NCBI RefSeq assembly: GCF_021390325.1
Contig: NZ_JAJUWU010000007.1
Span: 1 to 64,000 of the forward strand
DNA: 64,000 bases
Origin: Jiella avicenniae
Lineage (GTDB): Bacteria > Pseudomonadota > Alphaproteobacteria > Rhizobiales > Rhizobiaceae
Direction: 5' to 3'
Below, one piece after another: positions 19,238 to 31,219 of this stretch. Numbering within the stretch: position 1 is the first letter of the stretch; each line of letters opens with the position of its first letter. Below the pieces are notes generated by a model. That model saw only the letters and a list, made by a program, of their open reading frames with translations. It was not told the DNA's origin and ran no database searches. Both the position numbers and the translations under genes were made by a program.

Positions 19238-19271
19238 ACGGCCCGGCGAGGCTTGCGCTTCGCCGGGCCGT
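19238..19271 (-). terminator. Terminator of ahcY
   Basis: A 12-bp stem, ACGGCCCGGCGA (19238-19249) with its reverse complement at 19260-19271, with a roughly 10-nt loop. Read on the minus strand it is followed by TTTCGTATC. It starts 29 nt after the ahcY stop and lies before divL. Confidence 0.7.
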
Positions 19272-19299
19272 GTGAATCGCCCTCTACGGGAGGTGCAAA

Positions 19300-20700
19300 T
19301 CAGTAGCGGTAATGCTCTGGCTTGTAAGGGCCCTGCTGGGTGACGCCGATATAGGCGGCCTGTTCTTCGGTGAGTTCCGAAAGCCTTGCGCCGAGCTTGC
19401 CGAGATGCAGGCGGGCGACCTTTTCGTCGAGATGCTTGGGCAGGACGTAGACCTGGTTCTGGTACTGGTCGCCCTTGGTGAAGAGCTCGATCTGCGCCAG
19501 CGTCTGGTTGGTGAAGGACGCCGACATCACGAAGCTCGGGTGACCCGTCGCATTGCCGAGGTTGAGCAGGCGGCCCTCGGAGAGCAGCAGCATGCGGTTG
19601 CCCTTGGCGAACTCGATCATGTCGACCTGGGGCTTGATGTTCGTCCACTTGAGGTTCTTCAGGGCGTCGACCTGAATCTCGTTGTCGAAGTGGCCGATGT
19701 TGCCGACGATCGCCATGTCCTTCATCTCGCGCATGTGCTCGATGCGGATGACGTCCTTGTTGCCGGTGGTGGTGATGAAGATGTCGGCCGTGGAGACGAC
19801 GTCCTCGAGCTGCACCACTTCGAAGCCGTCCATCGCGGCCTGGAGCGCGCAGATCGGATCGACTTCCGTCACCTTGACGCGGGCGCCGGCGCCCTGGAGC
19901 GAGGCGGCCGAACCCTTGCCGACGTCGCCATAGCCGCAGACGACGGCGACCTTGCCGGCCATCATCACGTCGGTGCCGCGGCGGATGCCGTCGACCAGCG
20001 ACTCCTTGCAGCCGTACTTGTTGTCGAACTTCGACTTGGTGACCGAGTCGTTGACGTTGATCGCCGGGAACGGCAGCAGGCCCTTCTTCTGCAGCTGGTA
20101 AAGCCGGTTGACGCCGGTCGTCGTTTCCTCGGTGACGCCCTTGATGGCGTCGCGCTGCTTGGTGAAGAAGCCCGGGGTCTCGGCCATGCGCTTCTTGATC
20201 TGGGCGAAGAGGATGCGCTCTTCCTCGTTGCCGGGCTTGGAGAGGACGTCCTCACCGGCCTCGGCGCGGGCGCCCATCAGGATGTACATCGTCGCGTCGC
20301 CGCCGTCGTCGAGGATCATGTTCGACGGCTGGCCGTCCGGCCACTGGAAGATCTTGTCGGTGTAGGTCCAGTATTCCTCGAGGGTCTCTCCCTTGATGGC
20401 GAAGACCGGGACGCCGGCGGCGGCGATCGCGGCGGCGGCGTGATCCTGGGTGGAGAAGATGTTGCAGGAGGCCCAGCGGACCTCGGCGCCGAGGGCGACG
20501 AGCGTCTCGATGAGGACGCCGGTCTGGATCGTCATGTGCAGCGAGCCGGTGATCCGGGCGCCCTTCAGCGGCTTGTCGGCACCGAACTCCTCGCGGCAGG
20601 CCATCAGACCCGGCATTTCGGTCTCGGCGATGTCGAGTTCCTTGCGGCCGTAATCGGCGAGGGCAATGTCCTTGACGATGTAATCGGTCTGTTCGCTCAT
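19300..20700 (-). CDS. ahcY: Adenosylhomocysteinase
   Basis: NAD-dependent hydrolase of S-adenosylhomocysteine to adenosine and homocysteine, needed to keep methyltransferases running. At 466 aa it matches the long bacterial form. It shows D-Y-G-R-K-E-L near the N-terminus, the Rossmann segment [12 protein letters not shown], and the C-terminal K-P-E-H-Y-R-Y that closes the NAD site of the partner subunit. The gene is monocistronic in appearance, with its own terminator. A 22-bp imperfect palindrome about 100 nt upstream (20802-20823) is a likely operator. Confidence 0.97.
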   Translation of the reverse strand: MSEQTDYIVKDIALADYGRKELDIAETEMPGLMACREEFGADKPLKGARITGSLHMTIQTGVLIETLVALGAEVRWASCNIFSTQDHAAAAIAAAGVPVFAIKGETLEEYWTYTDKIFQWPDGQPSNMILDDGGDATMYILMGARAEAGEDVLSKPGNEEERILFAQIKKRMAETPGFFTKQRDAIKGVTEETTTGVNRLYQLQKKGLLPFPAINVNDSVTKSKFDNKYGCKESLVDGIRRGTDVMMAGKVAVVCGYGDVGKGSAASLQGAGARVKVTEVDPICALQAAMDGFEVVQLEDVVSTADIFITTTGNKDVIRIEHMREMKDMAIVGNIGHFDNEIQVDALKNLKWTNIKPQVDMIEFAKGNRMLLLSEGRLLNLGNATGHPSFVMSASFTNQTLAQIELFTKGDQYQNQVYVLPKHLDEKVARLHLGKLGARLSELTEEQAAYIGVTQQGPYKPEHYRY

Positions 20701-20801
20701 GGTGGGGAGCTCCCTTCCTTGACGTGGATGATGGAAACGGACGCGGCTCGCACCCGAATGTTGGTGCCGGCTTTAGCAGGGGAGGCGGGGCGCGACAAGA
20801 G

Positions 20802-20823
20802 GATATAAACATTTGTTTATGTC
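20802..20823. promoter_or_regulatory. Palindromic operator candidate upstream of ahcY
   Basis: ATAAACA (20805-20811), TT, TGTTTAT (20814-20820) is a perfect 7-bp inverted repeat inside the longer GATATAAACATTTG-TTTATGTC. It is a distinctly AT-rich island between divergent genes. Its position suits control of ahcY; winged-helix regulators of the methyl cycle such as SahR (ArsR family) are candidates, but I cannot match a consensus with certainty. It could instead serve the gene at 20945. Confidence 0.5.
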
Positions 20824-20944
20824 TTGATCGGAATTTCCGCGTTGGGAATCCGCCGGCGGCCGGTTAGGATCGCGCGGGTGCCACGGGAGAGCTGTTCCGG
20901 TCCGAAGCGTCGTTCAGAACGCCGGCCGGTTGGGGAGGATGTCG

Positions 20945-23011
20945 ATGACCGGAAAGTTCGCCGCGCTGTCCTTCGCGTTGGCGGCTTCGACCATGTCCGT
21001 GGCGGGACCGGCCATGGCCGAGGCGCCCCTGCCGCAAAACCGGATCGCCGAAGATCCGGCGGGATTGGCCGACCTCGTCCTGCCCTACACGCCTTATCTC
21101 TTCGACTTCGCCGTCACCTCGATGCGCAGCGTCGCCGAGATCACCTACAATGGCCGGCGCTACGATCCGATCACCCGCTCGCTGGTGGTGACAGGCCTCG
21201 AGGTCGACCGCGACGGCGTCCATTTCCGGATCGGCCAGATGCGCGTTGCCACCGATCAGATGATCCTCGACGACGTCGCGGTCGACACGAGCGGACTGCC
21301 GCTCGATCCGACGACGCGGGAAGTGCTCGACAGGCTCGGCCGGAAGATCGTCGTCGGCAGCGTGACCGTCGGGCTCGATCTCGACGCCCCGCGTGCGGAC
21401 TACATCGTCGAGGCGACGGCGCGCCTCGACGGCATCGGTGCCTTCGACCTCGACGCTGATCTCAGGGGCTTTCATTTTCTCGCGCCGCTCGACCGGATCG
21501 AGGGCGAGGCGGGCGGCGGCCGGCCGGAGATCCGCGGCCGGCTCGCCTCGGCCGACCTCGCCTTCACCGACATGGGGGTCGTGCCGGCGCTCTATGAAGT
21601 GCTCGGCCGGCAGCAGGGCTTGAGCCCGCAGGCGGCCAGGAGTGCGGCGGCCGTCATCGCCGGCGCGGCGATCGCCGGGATGTTCGCCGATCTGCCCGGC
21701 GGCTCGACGCCGGCTCTGCAACAGAAGACGCGGGACTGGTCGGCGGCGATCCAAGCGTTTCTGAAGAATCCGGGCCGATTGCAGGTGGCGTTCCGCCCCG
21801 ACGAGCCGTTCGACCTCTCCAGACTCACCGATCGCGTCGTCGACGCCCGGGACGTCGAGGATCTCGATGCGGAGGTCTTCGACGGGCAGGCGGTGACGCA
21901 GGCCCTTCTGTCCCCGCAGGCGCTCGTGCTTGCTCCGGATGCGCCGCTCGCCGACGTCATGGCGCTCGCCGAGACGCTCCTGAAGGGGCGTGGCACGCCG
22001 CAGAATGGCGGCCGGGCGCTGGACCTGATCATGCCGGCGGCGATGGACGGCAATCGGACCGCCGTGGCGCTTCTGGCCGAGGCGATCGCCATGAACCCCT
22101 ATGTGACGATCGCCCAGGAAAAGCTGGCGCCGACCTACGTTTCCCTCGACCTGGCACTCGCCGAGGGGCTTCCCTTCGCCGCCGAGAGCCTGGATGCGAT
22201 CGGCCGGCGTCTCAGCCCGGCCGAGATCGTCGGTGCCGAGGACGAGGCGGTGTCGACCTGGCGGCAGACGCCCGTCGGACAGCGCCAGCGGGCGGCCGAG
22301 ATCGAGGCGTTCCGGACCCGCGACTGGGCGACGATCCGCCGCCTTGCCTATGCCTATTACGAAGGCGCGGAGATGCCGCGCAACATCATGCGGGCCTATG
22401 GCTGGGCCTCCATCGCGGCGGCCGGCGGCGACGCGGTCGCGGCGCGGCTGCGCGACGAACTCACCCGCGCCGCCGGCAGCGGCAAGCTGGTGCTGCCGCT
22501 CGACCGCGCGCGCAAGGCGACCGACGATCTGTGGGCGCTGATCCTCGGCGGCGACGAACCGGCCCGGCCGGCCGGGACGAGCACTCCCGCAGTCGGCGGG
22601 GCGTCCGAGGAAAGCACGACCGTGCCGCCGGCTGCCGGCGCCCCCGCCGGAGGAGCCGGGACCGGTGGCGGCGCCTCCGCCGGCGGAGCCGGCAGTGGCG
22701 ACCCGTCCGATGCGGCCGGCGATCGACGTCCCGGCGGCGCCGGCCCCTCGAGGGAAGGTTCCGGCCGGCCGGGTGGGCCGAACGGAGAGAGCGACGATCC
22801 CGCTGCGTCCGCTCCGCCGCGGGCCGGTGGGGCGAGCCCCGTTCCCGCGGATCCGGGCGGCTCGGCGACGACACCGGCGCCGCAACCGCCCCGCGCCGAG
22901 GACAGCAGCAGCAAGGCGGGCGACGGGATCGAGCCTCCGGAGCAGCCCGAGGGCGACGATGGAGAGCGCGAGACGGCTCAAGCCGGGAGAATTTCCATGT
23001 CATCGCGGTGA
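20945..23011 (+). CDS. Unknown exported protein with Sel1-like region and Gly/Pro-rich tail
   Basis: A 688-aa protein I do not recognise as a named family. Residues 1 to about 25 form a signal peptide ending A-M-A-E-A. The N-terminal half (about 40-250) contains repeated beta-strand-like stretches reminiscent of lipid-transfer/AsmA-type folds, but this is only an impression. Near residues 468-508 there is a Sel1/TPR-like segment (Y-A-Y-Y-E-G-A, then [13 protein letters not shown]). From about 537 the tail is low-complexity Gly/Ala/Pro/Ser/Glu. ATG 20945 is spaced well from GGGGAGG; ATG 20939 and TTG 20930 are alternatives. Probably periplasmic. Confidence 0.7.
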   Translation: MTGKFAALSFALAASTMSVAGPAMAEAPLPQNRIAEDPAGLADLVLPYTPYLFDFAVTSMRSVAEITYNGRRYDPITRSLVVTGLEVDRDGVHFRIGQMRVATDQMILDDVAVDTSGLPLDPTTREVLDRLGRKIVVGSVTVGLDLDAPRADYIVEATARLDGIGAFDLDADLRGFHFLAPLDRIEGEAGGGRPEIRGRLASADLAFTDMGVVPALYEVLGRQQGLSPQAARSAAAVIAGAAIAGMFADLPGGSTPALQQKTRDWSAAIQAFLKNPGRLQVAFRPDEPFDLSRLTDRVVDARDVEDLDAEVFDGQAVTQALLSPQALVLAPDAPLADVMALAETLLKGRGTPQNGGRALDLIMPAAMDGNRTAVALLAEAIAMNPYVTIAQEKLAPTYVSLDLALAEGLPFAAESLDAIGRRLSPAEIVGAEDEAVSTWRQTPVGQRQRAAEIEAFRTRDWATIRRLAYAYYEGAEMPRNIMRAYGWASIAAAGGDAVAARLRDELTRAAGSGKLVLPLDRARKATDDLWALILGGDEPARPAGTSTPAVGGASEESTTVPPAAGAPAGGAGTGGGASAGGAGSGDPSDAAGDRRPGGAGPSREGSGRPGGPNGESDDPAASAPPRAGGASPVPADPGGSATTPAPQPPRAEDSSSKAGDGIEPPEQPEGDDGERETAQAGRISMSSR

Positions 23012-23063
23012 CGGTGCCGTCGGACGACTTTGTCGCCGAGACATCTTCCCCGGCGTTCGCGCC

Positions 23064-23092
23064 TTGACCTCTGCGGCGCCGGTCACTATAGC
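23064..23092 (+). promoter_or_regulatory. Sigma-70-type promoter of rplU-rpmA
   Basis: TTGACC (23064-23069), a 17-nt spacer, then TATAGC (23087-23092). This is a near-ideal housekeeping promoter, giving a leader of about 115 nt before rplU. Confidence 0.75.
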
Positions 23093-23213
23093 ATCCCCGA
23101 TCTATAGGGTTTGGTCCGTCCAAACTCTGTTCGCCCTATCCTGCAACCGACTGAACAAGAAGACGGCCCGCGCCAATTCTGGCACGAGAGCCTGTCTGAC
23201 GAACGGAGAAAAA

Positions 23214-23819
23214 ATGTTCGCAGTCATCAAAACCGGCGGCAAGCAGTACCGCGTCGCTCCGGAAGACAAGTTCACCATCGAGCGCGTGGCCGGCGAGGCC
23301 GGCGATCTCGTGACGTTCAAGGAGGTGCTGATGGTCGGCTCCTCCATCGGTGCGCCCTTCGTCGAGGGTGCGACCGTGACGGCCGAGATCGTCGAGCAGA
23401 CCCGCGGCAAGAAGGTCATCTCCTTCAAGAAGCGTCGCCGGCAGAACTCCAAGCGCACCCGCGGCCATCGCCAGGACCTGACGATGATCCGCGTCGCCGA
23501 GATCCTCACCGACGGCAAGGCGCCGTCCGGCAAGGCGAAGCCGGCCAAGTCGCAGAAGGACGAGGCCGCCGAAGCTGCGGTCGACGCGCCCGAGACGCCG
23601 CTGTTCACCGCGCCCGAGGGCAAGGCCGACGACCTGACCGCGATCAAGGGCATCGGTGCCGTCGCCGAGAAGCAGCTGAAGGCGCAGGGGATCACCACCT
23701 ACGCGCAGCTGGCCGCTCTGAGCGACGAGGACGTCGCGCGGATCGACGCCGCGATGCCGTTCAGCGCCGCGCAGATCGGCGACTGGCGCGAGCAGGCCGG
23801 GGCGCTCGCAGCCAAGTAG
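23214..23819 (+). CDS. rplU: 50S ribosomal protein L21 with C-terminal helix-hairpin-helix extension
   Basis: Ribosomal protein L21 binding 23S rRNA domain V. Residues 1 to about 102 are normal L21 ([14 protein letters not shown], then [15 protein letters not shown]). An Ala/Lys-rich linker follows, then residues about 140-200 form a helix-hairpin-helix-like domain ([16 protein letters not shown]). Total 201 aa against about 103 in E. coli. The start ATG 23214 follows CGGAGAAAAA. It is the first gene of the rplU-rpmA pair. The extension resembles those seen in other alphaproteobacterial proteins; its function is unknown. Confidence 0.96.
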   Translation: MFAVIKTGGKQYRVAPEDKFTIERVAGEAGDLVTFKEVLMVGSSIGAPFVEGATVTAEIVEQTRGKKVISFKKRRRQNSKRTRGHRQDLTMIRVAEILTDGKAPSGKAKPAKSQKDEAAEAAVDAPETPLFTAPEGKADDLTAIKGIGAVAEKQLKAQGITTYAQLAALSDEDVARIDAAMPFSAAQIGDWREQAGALAAK

Positions 23820-23896
23820 GCGCGGGCATCGAAGACGCAATTTCACCGGGTCCTTGCGAGGGATCCGCTGCCTGAACAGGGCAAGGAGACAGAACG

Positions 23897-24166
<270 letters not shown>

Positions 24167-24177
24167 CCGGAGCTTCT

Positions 24178-24207
24178 GAGCGCCGGTGGTTCATCAACCC
24201 GGCGCTC
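24178..24207 (+). terminator. Hairpin after rpmA
   Basis: GAGCGCCGG (24178-24186) pairs with CCGGCGCTC (24199-24207), and GGTT/AACC pair inside it. No T-run follows, so this may be a 3'-end stabilising structure ahead of the true terminator. Confidence 0.5.
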
Positions 24208-24242
24208 CAGAGGCCCGAAGGCATCGCCTGACGGATCGAGCG

Positions 24243-24274
24243 AAAGGGGAGATGGGTCGCCGTCTCCCCTTTTT
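24243..24274 (+). terminator. Rho-independent terminator of rplU-rpmA
   Basis: AAAGGGGAGA (24243-24252) and TCTCCCCTTT (24263-24272) make a 10-bp stem with a 10-nt loop, followed by more T. It lies 23 nt before the start of the acetyltransferase gene. Confidence 0.85.
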
Positions 24275-24296
24275 GCTTGAGAGGAAGGACCATGCG

Positions 24297-24880
24297 ATGA
24301 CCGAAGAGATGACGGAGGAGCGCAGGCTCAGGGCGGGGCCGACGCGGACGCTCGTCACACCGAGGCTGCGGCTGCGCGCGCCGGTCCCCGGCGACGCGGA
24401 ACAGGTGGCGGCTTTGCTCGACGACTACGACGTCGTCCGGATGCTGTCCCGCGTGCCCTGGCCCTACACCCTCGCCGACGCGCAGAGCTTCATCCGCGAC
24501 CGCAGCGACGAGACGGTGTTTGCCGTCTGCCTCAAGTCCGGCGGCGACATCCTCGGCCTGTGCTCCGTCAGGCCCAATGCGGATCGGCCGATGCGTGGCG
24601 AACTCGGCTTCTGGATCGGCCGGCCCCACTGGGGTAACGGCTACGCGACGGAAGCGGCACATGCGGCGATCGACTACGGCTTCACCGCCCTCGGCCTCGA
24701 CGAGATCTCCGCCCACTGCCGGGTGATCAACGAGGCCTCGCGCAAGGTCATCTGGAAGTGCGGTTTCCGCTTCATCGGCAGCGGCATGATCGATACGGTG
24801 GCTTCGGGGCGCGTCGCGTCGGAGATCTTCAGCCTCGACCGCAACTGCTGGCGGTCACTGAAAGCCTGGGGCGAGGCCCG

Positions 24881-24884
<4 letters not shown>
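24297..24884 (+). CDS. GNAT family N-acetyltransferase
   Basis: Acetyl-CoA-dependent acetyltransferase of the RimJ/RimL-like branch, 195 aa. It shows the L-V-T-P-R-L-R-L-R entry, the central E-L-G-F-W-I-G-R-P-H-W-G-N-G-Y-A-T-E-A acetyl-CoA loop and a C-terminal N-E-A-S-R-K-V-I-W-K-C-G-F motif. The substrate (often an N-terminal amine of a ribosomal or other protein, or a small molecule) is unknown. ATG 24297 follows GAGAGGAAGGACC; another in-frame ATG is four codons later. It overlaps the next gene by ATGA. Acetyltransferases at this position are usual between rpmA and obgE in Rhizobiales. Confidence 0.88.
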
Positions 24885-27884
<3,000 letters not shown>

Positions 27885-27897
27885 GAGAGAAGCCGAC

Positions 27898-29175
27898 ATG
27901 CTCGACAAGACCGAAAGCTCCGTCGAGGCCGTCATGGCCGATATCGGCCGCCGTGCCCGCGCTGCCGCGCGCCGGCTCGCCGTGGCGTCGCGGGATGAGA
28001 AGGATCGGGCACTGGTCGCGATGGCCGATGCCCTCAATGCCGCGATCCCGGCAATCCTCGAAGCGAACGGGAAGGACGTCGCGCGCGCTCAGGAGAGCGG
28101 CATGACGGCGGCCTTCGTCGATCGCCTGACGCTGAATCCGGCCCGCATCATCGCGATGTCCGAAGGCCTGCGGGCGATCGCCGAACTCGCCGATCCGGTC
28201 GGCGAGACGATCGCCGCCTGGGAGCGGCCGAACGGGCTGAAGATCGAGCGGGTCAGGACGCCGCTCGGCGTCGTCGGGGTGATCTACGAGAGCCGGCCGA
28301 ACGTCACCGCCGACGCCGGCGCCCTCTGCCTCAAGGCCGGCAATGCGGTGATCCTGCGCGGCGGTTCGGATTCGGCGAATTCGTCGGGGGCGATCCATGC
28401 GGCGCTCGTCGAGGGGCTGCGGGCGGCGGGCCTGCCGGAGGACGCGATCCAGATCGTGCCGACGACGGACCGGGCGGCCGTCGGCGAGATGCTGAAGGGC
28501 CTTTCGGGCAATCTCGACGTCATCGTGCCGCGGGGCGGCAAGTCGCTCGTCGCCCGCGTCCAGGACGAGGCACGGGTGCCGGTCTTTGCTCATCTCGAAG
28601 GCATCTGCCACGTCTATGTCGACCGCTCGGCCGACCTTTCCATGGCCGTCGCCGTCACGGCGAACGCCAAGATGCGGCGGACCGGCATCTGCGGTTCGGC
28701 GGAGACGCTGCTCGTCGACCGCGCGGCGGCGACGACCCATCTCGCGCCGATTCTCGACGAGCTGGCGGCGAGAGGCTGCGAGATTCGCGCCACGGAGGAA
28801 GTGCGGGCTCTCTATCCGGCCGCCGGGATCGCCGAGGAGGCGGACTTTTCCACCGAATATCTCGACGCGATCATCTCGGTCGCGCTGGTCGATGGGGTGG
28901 AAGGTGCGATCGAGCACATCGAAAGCCATTCCTCCCATCACACCGAGGCGATTCTCGCCAAGGACGAAGCCGCCGTCGAAGCCTTCTTCAACGGCATCGA
29001 TTCGGCGATCCTCCTCCACAACGCCTCGACCCAGTTCGCCGACGGCGGCGAATTCGGCATGGGCGGGGAGATTGGCATCGCCACCGGCAAGATGCACGCC
29101 CGCGGCCCGGTCGGCGTCGAGCAGCTGACCAGCTTCAACTACCGCGTTCGCGGCAGCGGCCAGATCCGACCTTGA
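27898..29175 (+). CDS. proA: Glutamate-5-semialdehyde dehydrogenase
   Basis: NADPH-dependent reductase of gamma-glutamyl phosphate, second step of proline synthesis, acting with ProB. The 425-aa product carries the aldehyde-dehydrogenase-like active-site segment [11 protein letters not shown] with Cys265, and the ending [11 protein letters not shown] typical of ProA. The ATG at 27898 follows GAGAGAAGCC. The stop overlaps the start of nadD (TTGA), so proBA and NAD synthesis are read together. Confidence 0.97.
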   Translation: MLDKTESSVEAVMADIGRRARAAARRLAVASRDEKDRALVAMADALNAAIPAILEANGKDVARAQESGMTAAFVDRLTLNPARIIAMSEGLRAIAELADPVGETIAAWERPNGLKIERVRTPLGVVGVIYESRPNVTADAGALCLKAGNAVILRGGSDSANSSGAIHAALVEGLRAAGLPEDAIQIVPTTDRAAVGEMLKGLSGNLDVIVPRGGKSLVARVQDEARVPVFAHLEGICHVYVDRSADLSMAVAVTANAKMRRTGICGSAETLLVDRAAATTHLAPILDELAARGCEIRATEEVRALYPAAGIAEEADFSTEYLDAIISVALVDGVEGAIEHIESHSSHHTEAILAKDEAAVEAFFNGIDSAILLHNASTQFADGGEFGMGGEIGIATGKMHARGPVGVEQLTSFNYRVRGSGQIRP

Positions 29176-29849
29176 CACGGAGGGGAGGGATTTCGCGGGA
29201 AAAAGCGCGGCTCGCAGGGCCGTTCGACGCGGCGACGGCGGGATCGGCGCTGTCGATTCCGCCCGGCACCGGCCAGATGACGGTCGGGCTGTTCGGCGGG
29301 TCGTTCAATCCGCCGCATGAGGGCCATCGGCTGGTGGCGGAAACGGCGATGAAGCGCCTCGGCCTTACCCGTATCTGGTGGATCGTCACGCCGGGCAACC
29401 CGCTGAAGAGCCATGACGGTCTCGCCGCCCTCGGCGAGCGGATCGAGATGGTCCGGAAATTCGCCGCGCCGGCTCGTGCCGACGTCACCGCCTTCGAGGC
29501 GCGCTACAAGGTGCGTTTCACCGCCGACATGCTGGCGCTGGTCATGCGTCGCCGGCCCGCCATGCGGATCGTCTGGGTCATGGGTGCCGACAGCCTGGCG
29601 ACGTTCCACCGCTGGCAGGAATGGGAGAAGATCGCCGAGCGCGTGCCGATCGTCGTGGTCGACAGGCCGGGCAAGACCTTTGCCGCCTTGTCGTCTCCCT
29701 TCGCCCATCGTTACGGTTTTGCGAGAGTTCCACAGCAACGCGCAAGGATTCTTCCCTACAGTCAGGCGCCGGCCTGGACCTTCCTGTTCGGTCCGCGCAG
29801 CGCGACGTCTTCGACGCGCCTGCGCGCAGAAGCATCGGCGCCGTCTTGA
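29172..29849 (+). CDS. nadD: Nicotinate-nucleotide adenylyltransferase
   Basis: Adenylates nicotinate mononucleotide in NAD synthesis. The HIGH-like motif is seen in [14 protein letters not shown], and later W-V-M-G-A-D-S-L and a C-terminal S-S-T-R-L-R match the nucleotidyl-transferase fold. TTG 29172 overlaps proA's stop and gives 225 aa; the first 35 residues have no clear match, so ATG 29277 (190 aa, starting just before the motif) is equally possible. It is followed at a short distance by rsfS, as in many bacteria. Confidence 0.93.
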   Translation: MTRRGGISREKARLAGPFDAATAGSALSIPPGTGQMTVGLFGGSFNPPHEGHRLVAETAMKRLGLTRIWWIVTPGNPLKSHDGLAALGERIEMVRKFAAPARADVTAFEARYKVRFTADMLALVMRRRPAMRIVWVMGADSLATFHRWQEWEKIAERVPIVVVDRPGKTFAALSSPFAHRYGFARVPQQRARILPYSQAPAWTFLFGPRSATSSTRLRAEASAPS

Positions 29850-29879
29850 AACGGACATGGAACACTGCCTACATTCAGG

Positions 29880-30350
29880 ATGCCGGGACCGTCAGGGTGT
29901 CGGCGCGTTGGCCCATGGAAAGGGAAAACAACACTGAGACAAGCGGCTCAAGCGAAGGAGGTCTTCACGACGGCTCCTTCTGAAGCGCCCACGACCGACG
30001 TCACGGCCGCGGGGAACGCCATCGACCTCGTCATGCAGAGTCTCCAGGACTCCAAGGGCGAGGACATCGTCTCCATCGATCTCAACGGCAAGTCGGCTCT
30101 CGCCGACTACATGGTGGTCGTCTCCGGACGCTCCAACCGCCATGTCATGGCCATTGCCGACCATCTTCTCCGCCACCTCAAGGAGAACGGTCTCGGCACC
30201 GCCAGGGTCGAAGGGCTGCAGAACGGCGACTGGGTGCTGATCGATTCGGGCGACATCATCGTCCACATCTTCCGCCCGGAGATCCGCAGCTTCTACAACA
30301 TCGAGAAGATGTGGACCGTCGGCGACGCCGGAGACGCGACGATCCATTGA
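29880..30350 (+). CDS. rsfS: Ribosome silencing factor RsfS
   Basis: Binds ribosomal protein L14 and blocks subunit joining under nutrient limitation. The core is clear: D-S-K-G-E-D-I-V-S-I-D-L, then L-A-D-Y-M-V-V-V-S-G-R-S and D-W-V-L-I-D-S-G-D-I-I-V-H-I-F. ATG 29880 gives 156 aa but has only a weak ribosome site. The strongest Shine-Dalgarno in the area (29955-29961) is further in and points to a non-standard start near 29967 (about 127 aa, closer to family length). It sits between nadD and rlmH, the usual order. Confidence 0.9.
   Translation: MPGPSGCRRVGPWKGKTTLRQAAQAKEVFTTAPSEAPTTDVTAAGNAIDLVMQSLQDSKGEDIVSIDLNGKSALADYMVVVSGRSNRHVMAIADHLLRHLKENGLGTARVEGLQNGDWVLIDSGDIIVHIFRPEIRSFYNIEKMWTVGDAGDATIH
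29955..29961 (+). promoter_or_regulatory. Strong Shine-Dalgarno inside the annotated rsfS 5' end
   Basis: AAGGAGG at 29955-29961 is followed, 5 nt later and in the rsfS frame, by ACG ACG (29967-29972). No ATG, GTG or TTG is in frame at a usable distance; CTG 29934 lies before it. Either translation begins at ACG, or the site is coincidental. Confidence 0.5.
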
Positions 30351-30402
30351 TCGGCGCGTCCAACGATCGAATGCGGATCGGCCCGCCAAGGGGGCGACGC
30401 CG

Positions 30403-30885
30403 ATGCGGGTGACGATTGCCGCCGTCGGAAAGATGAAGCGGGGTCCCGAGCAGGACCTCGTGGGGCGTTATTTCGACCGCCTCGGCAAGACAGGCGGACA
30501 GGTCGGCCTCGACTTCCGCGGGGTGCGGGAGATCGTCGAATCGCGGCATTCGGGCGTTTCCGAGCGGCGCCGCGAAGAGGCGTCGAGGCTCGCCGACGGG
30601 CTCGATGCGGACGGGGCGCGCATCGTCTTCGACGAGCGGGGCGAAACCCTGTCGTCGGAAGAGTTTGCGGCGTTTCTCGCGCAAATGCGCGATGCCGGCC
30701 GGCGGGAAGCCTGTTTCGTGCTCGGCGGACCGGACGGCCACGATCCGGACTTCACCCGCTCGGCAGAAAAGTGCCTGTCGTTCGGCAGGATGACCTTTCC
30801 GCACCAGATCGCGCGGATCATGCTGGCCGAACAACTGTACCGCGCCGTCACGATCCTGTCCGGCCATCCCTATCACCGCGCCTGA
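30403..30885 (+). CDS. rlmH: 23S rRNA pseudouridine-1915 N3-methyltransferase
   Basis: SPOUT-class methyltransferase acting on 70S ribosomes. The 160-aa protein shows the trefoil-knot motifs F-V-L-G-G-P-D-G-H and L-S-F-G-R-M-T-F-P-H-Q, and ends L-S-G-H-P-Y-H-R-A, close to the conserved C-terminal Y-H-R. The ATG at 30403 follows the rsfS stop by 52 nt. With rsfS it forms the usual ribosome-maturation pair. A 334-nt gap follows before envC. Confidence 0.96.
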   Translation: MRVTIAAVGKMKRGPEQDLVGRYFDRLGKTGGQVGLDFRGVREIVESRHSGVSERRREEASRLADGLDADGARIVFDERGETLSSEEFAAFLAQMRDAGRREACFVLGGPDGHDPDFTRSAEKCLSFGRMTFPHQIARIMLAEQLYRAVTILSGHPYHRA

Positions 30886-31219
30886 CGTCCAGCGCCGGCC
30901 CCGCGCGGGGCGTCGCGTGGGCAGGCGGCTTGCCGGGCTTGCCGCCCTTGCGGACGATCGTTGTCGCAGGACTGCGCTGCCGGGGACACTGCCATCTCCG
31001 GCTGTGAAATGTCGGCTCGGACGCCCGGTGTCGCGCGTCGACCACAGGCCTTCGTCCCCGAAACGTGCTATCAGGACCGTTCGGACGGTCGTCTTCCTCC
31101 CGGCTGGAATGGGGCTGGAAGAGCCACGCGCGGCGGGAGGTCGCCGCGGCCGGGCATGGTTGATTGATTGTTAACGGGCTGATTCTATCGTCGCCGGATC
31201 GAGCACAGGGCGAAGTGGC
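30886..31219. other. Intergenic stretch before envC
   Basis: No convincing gene. It holds a 14-nt GC palindrome just after rlmH (30898-30911), several GGCGGC/GCCGCC pairs that may end the rlmH transcript, and the promoter/CtrA-like site at 31160-31188 for the next operon. Confidence 0.6.
31160..31188 (+). promoter_or_regulatory. Probable promoter and CtrA-like box of envC-ctpA
   Basis: TTGATT (31160-31165), 17 nt, TTCTAT (31183-31188) form a plausible promoter 31 nt before the envC GTG. Overlapping its -35 element, TTGA-N7-TTAA (31160-31174) differs by one base from the TTAA-N7-TTAA box of CtrA. Both are predictions by pattern only. Confidence 0.45.

Noticed and set aside
20701-20800. Possible SAH or SAM riboswitch before ahcY
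   Set aside because: No conserved core could be recognised; the palindrome at 20802 is the better candidate for control.
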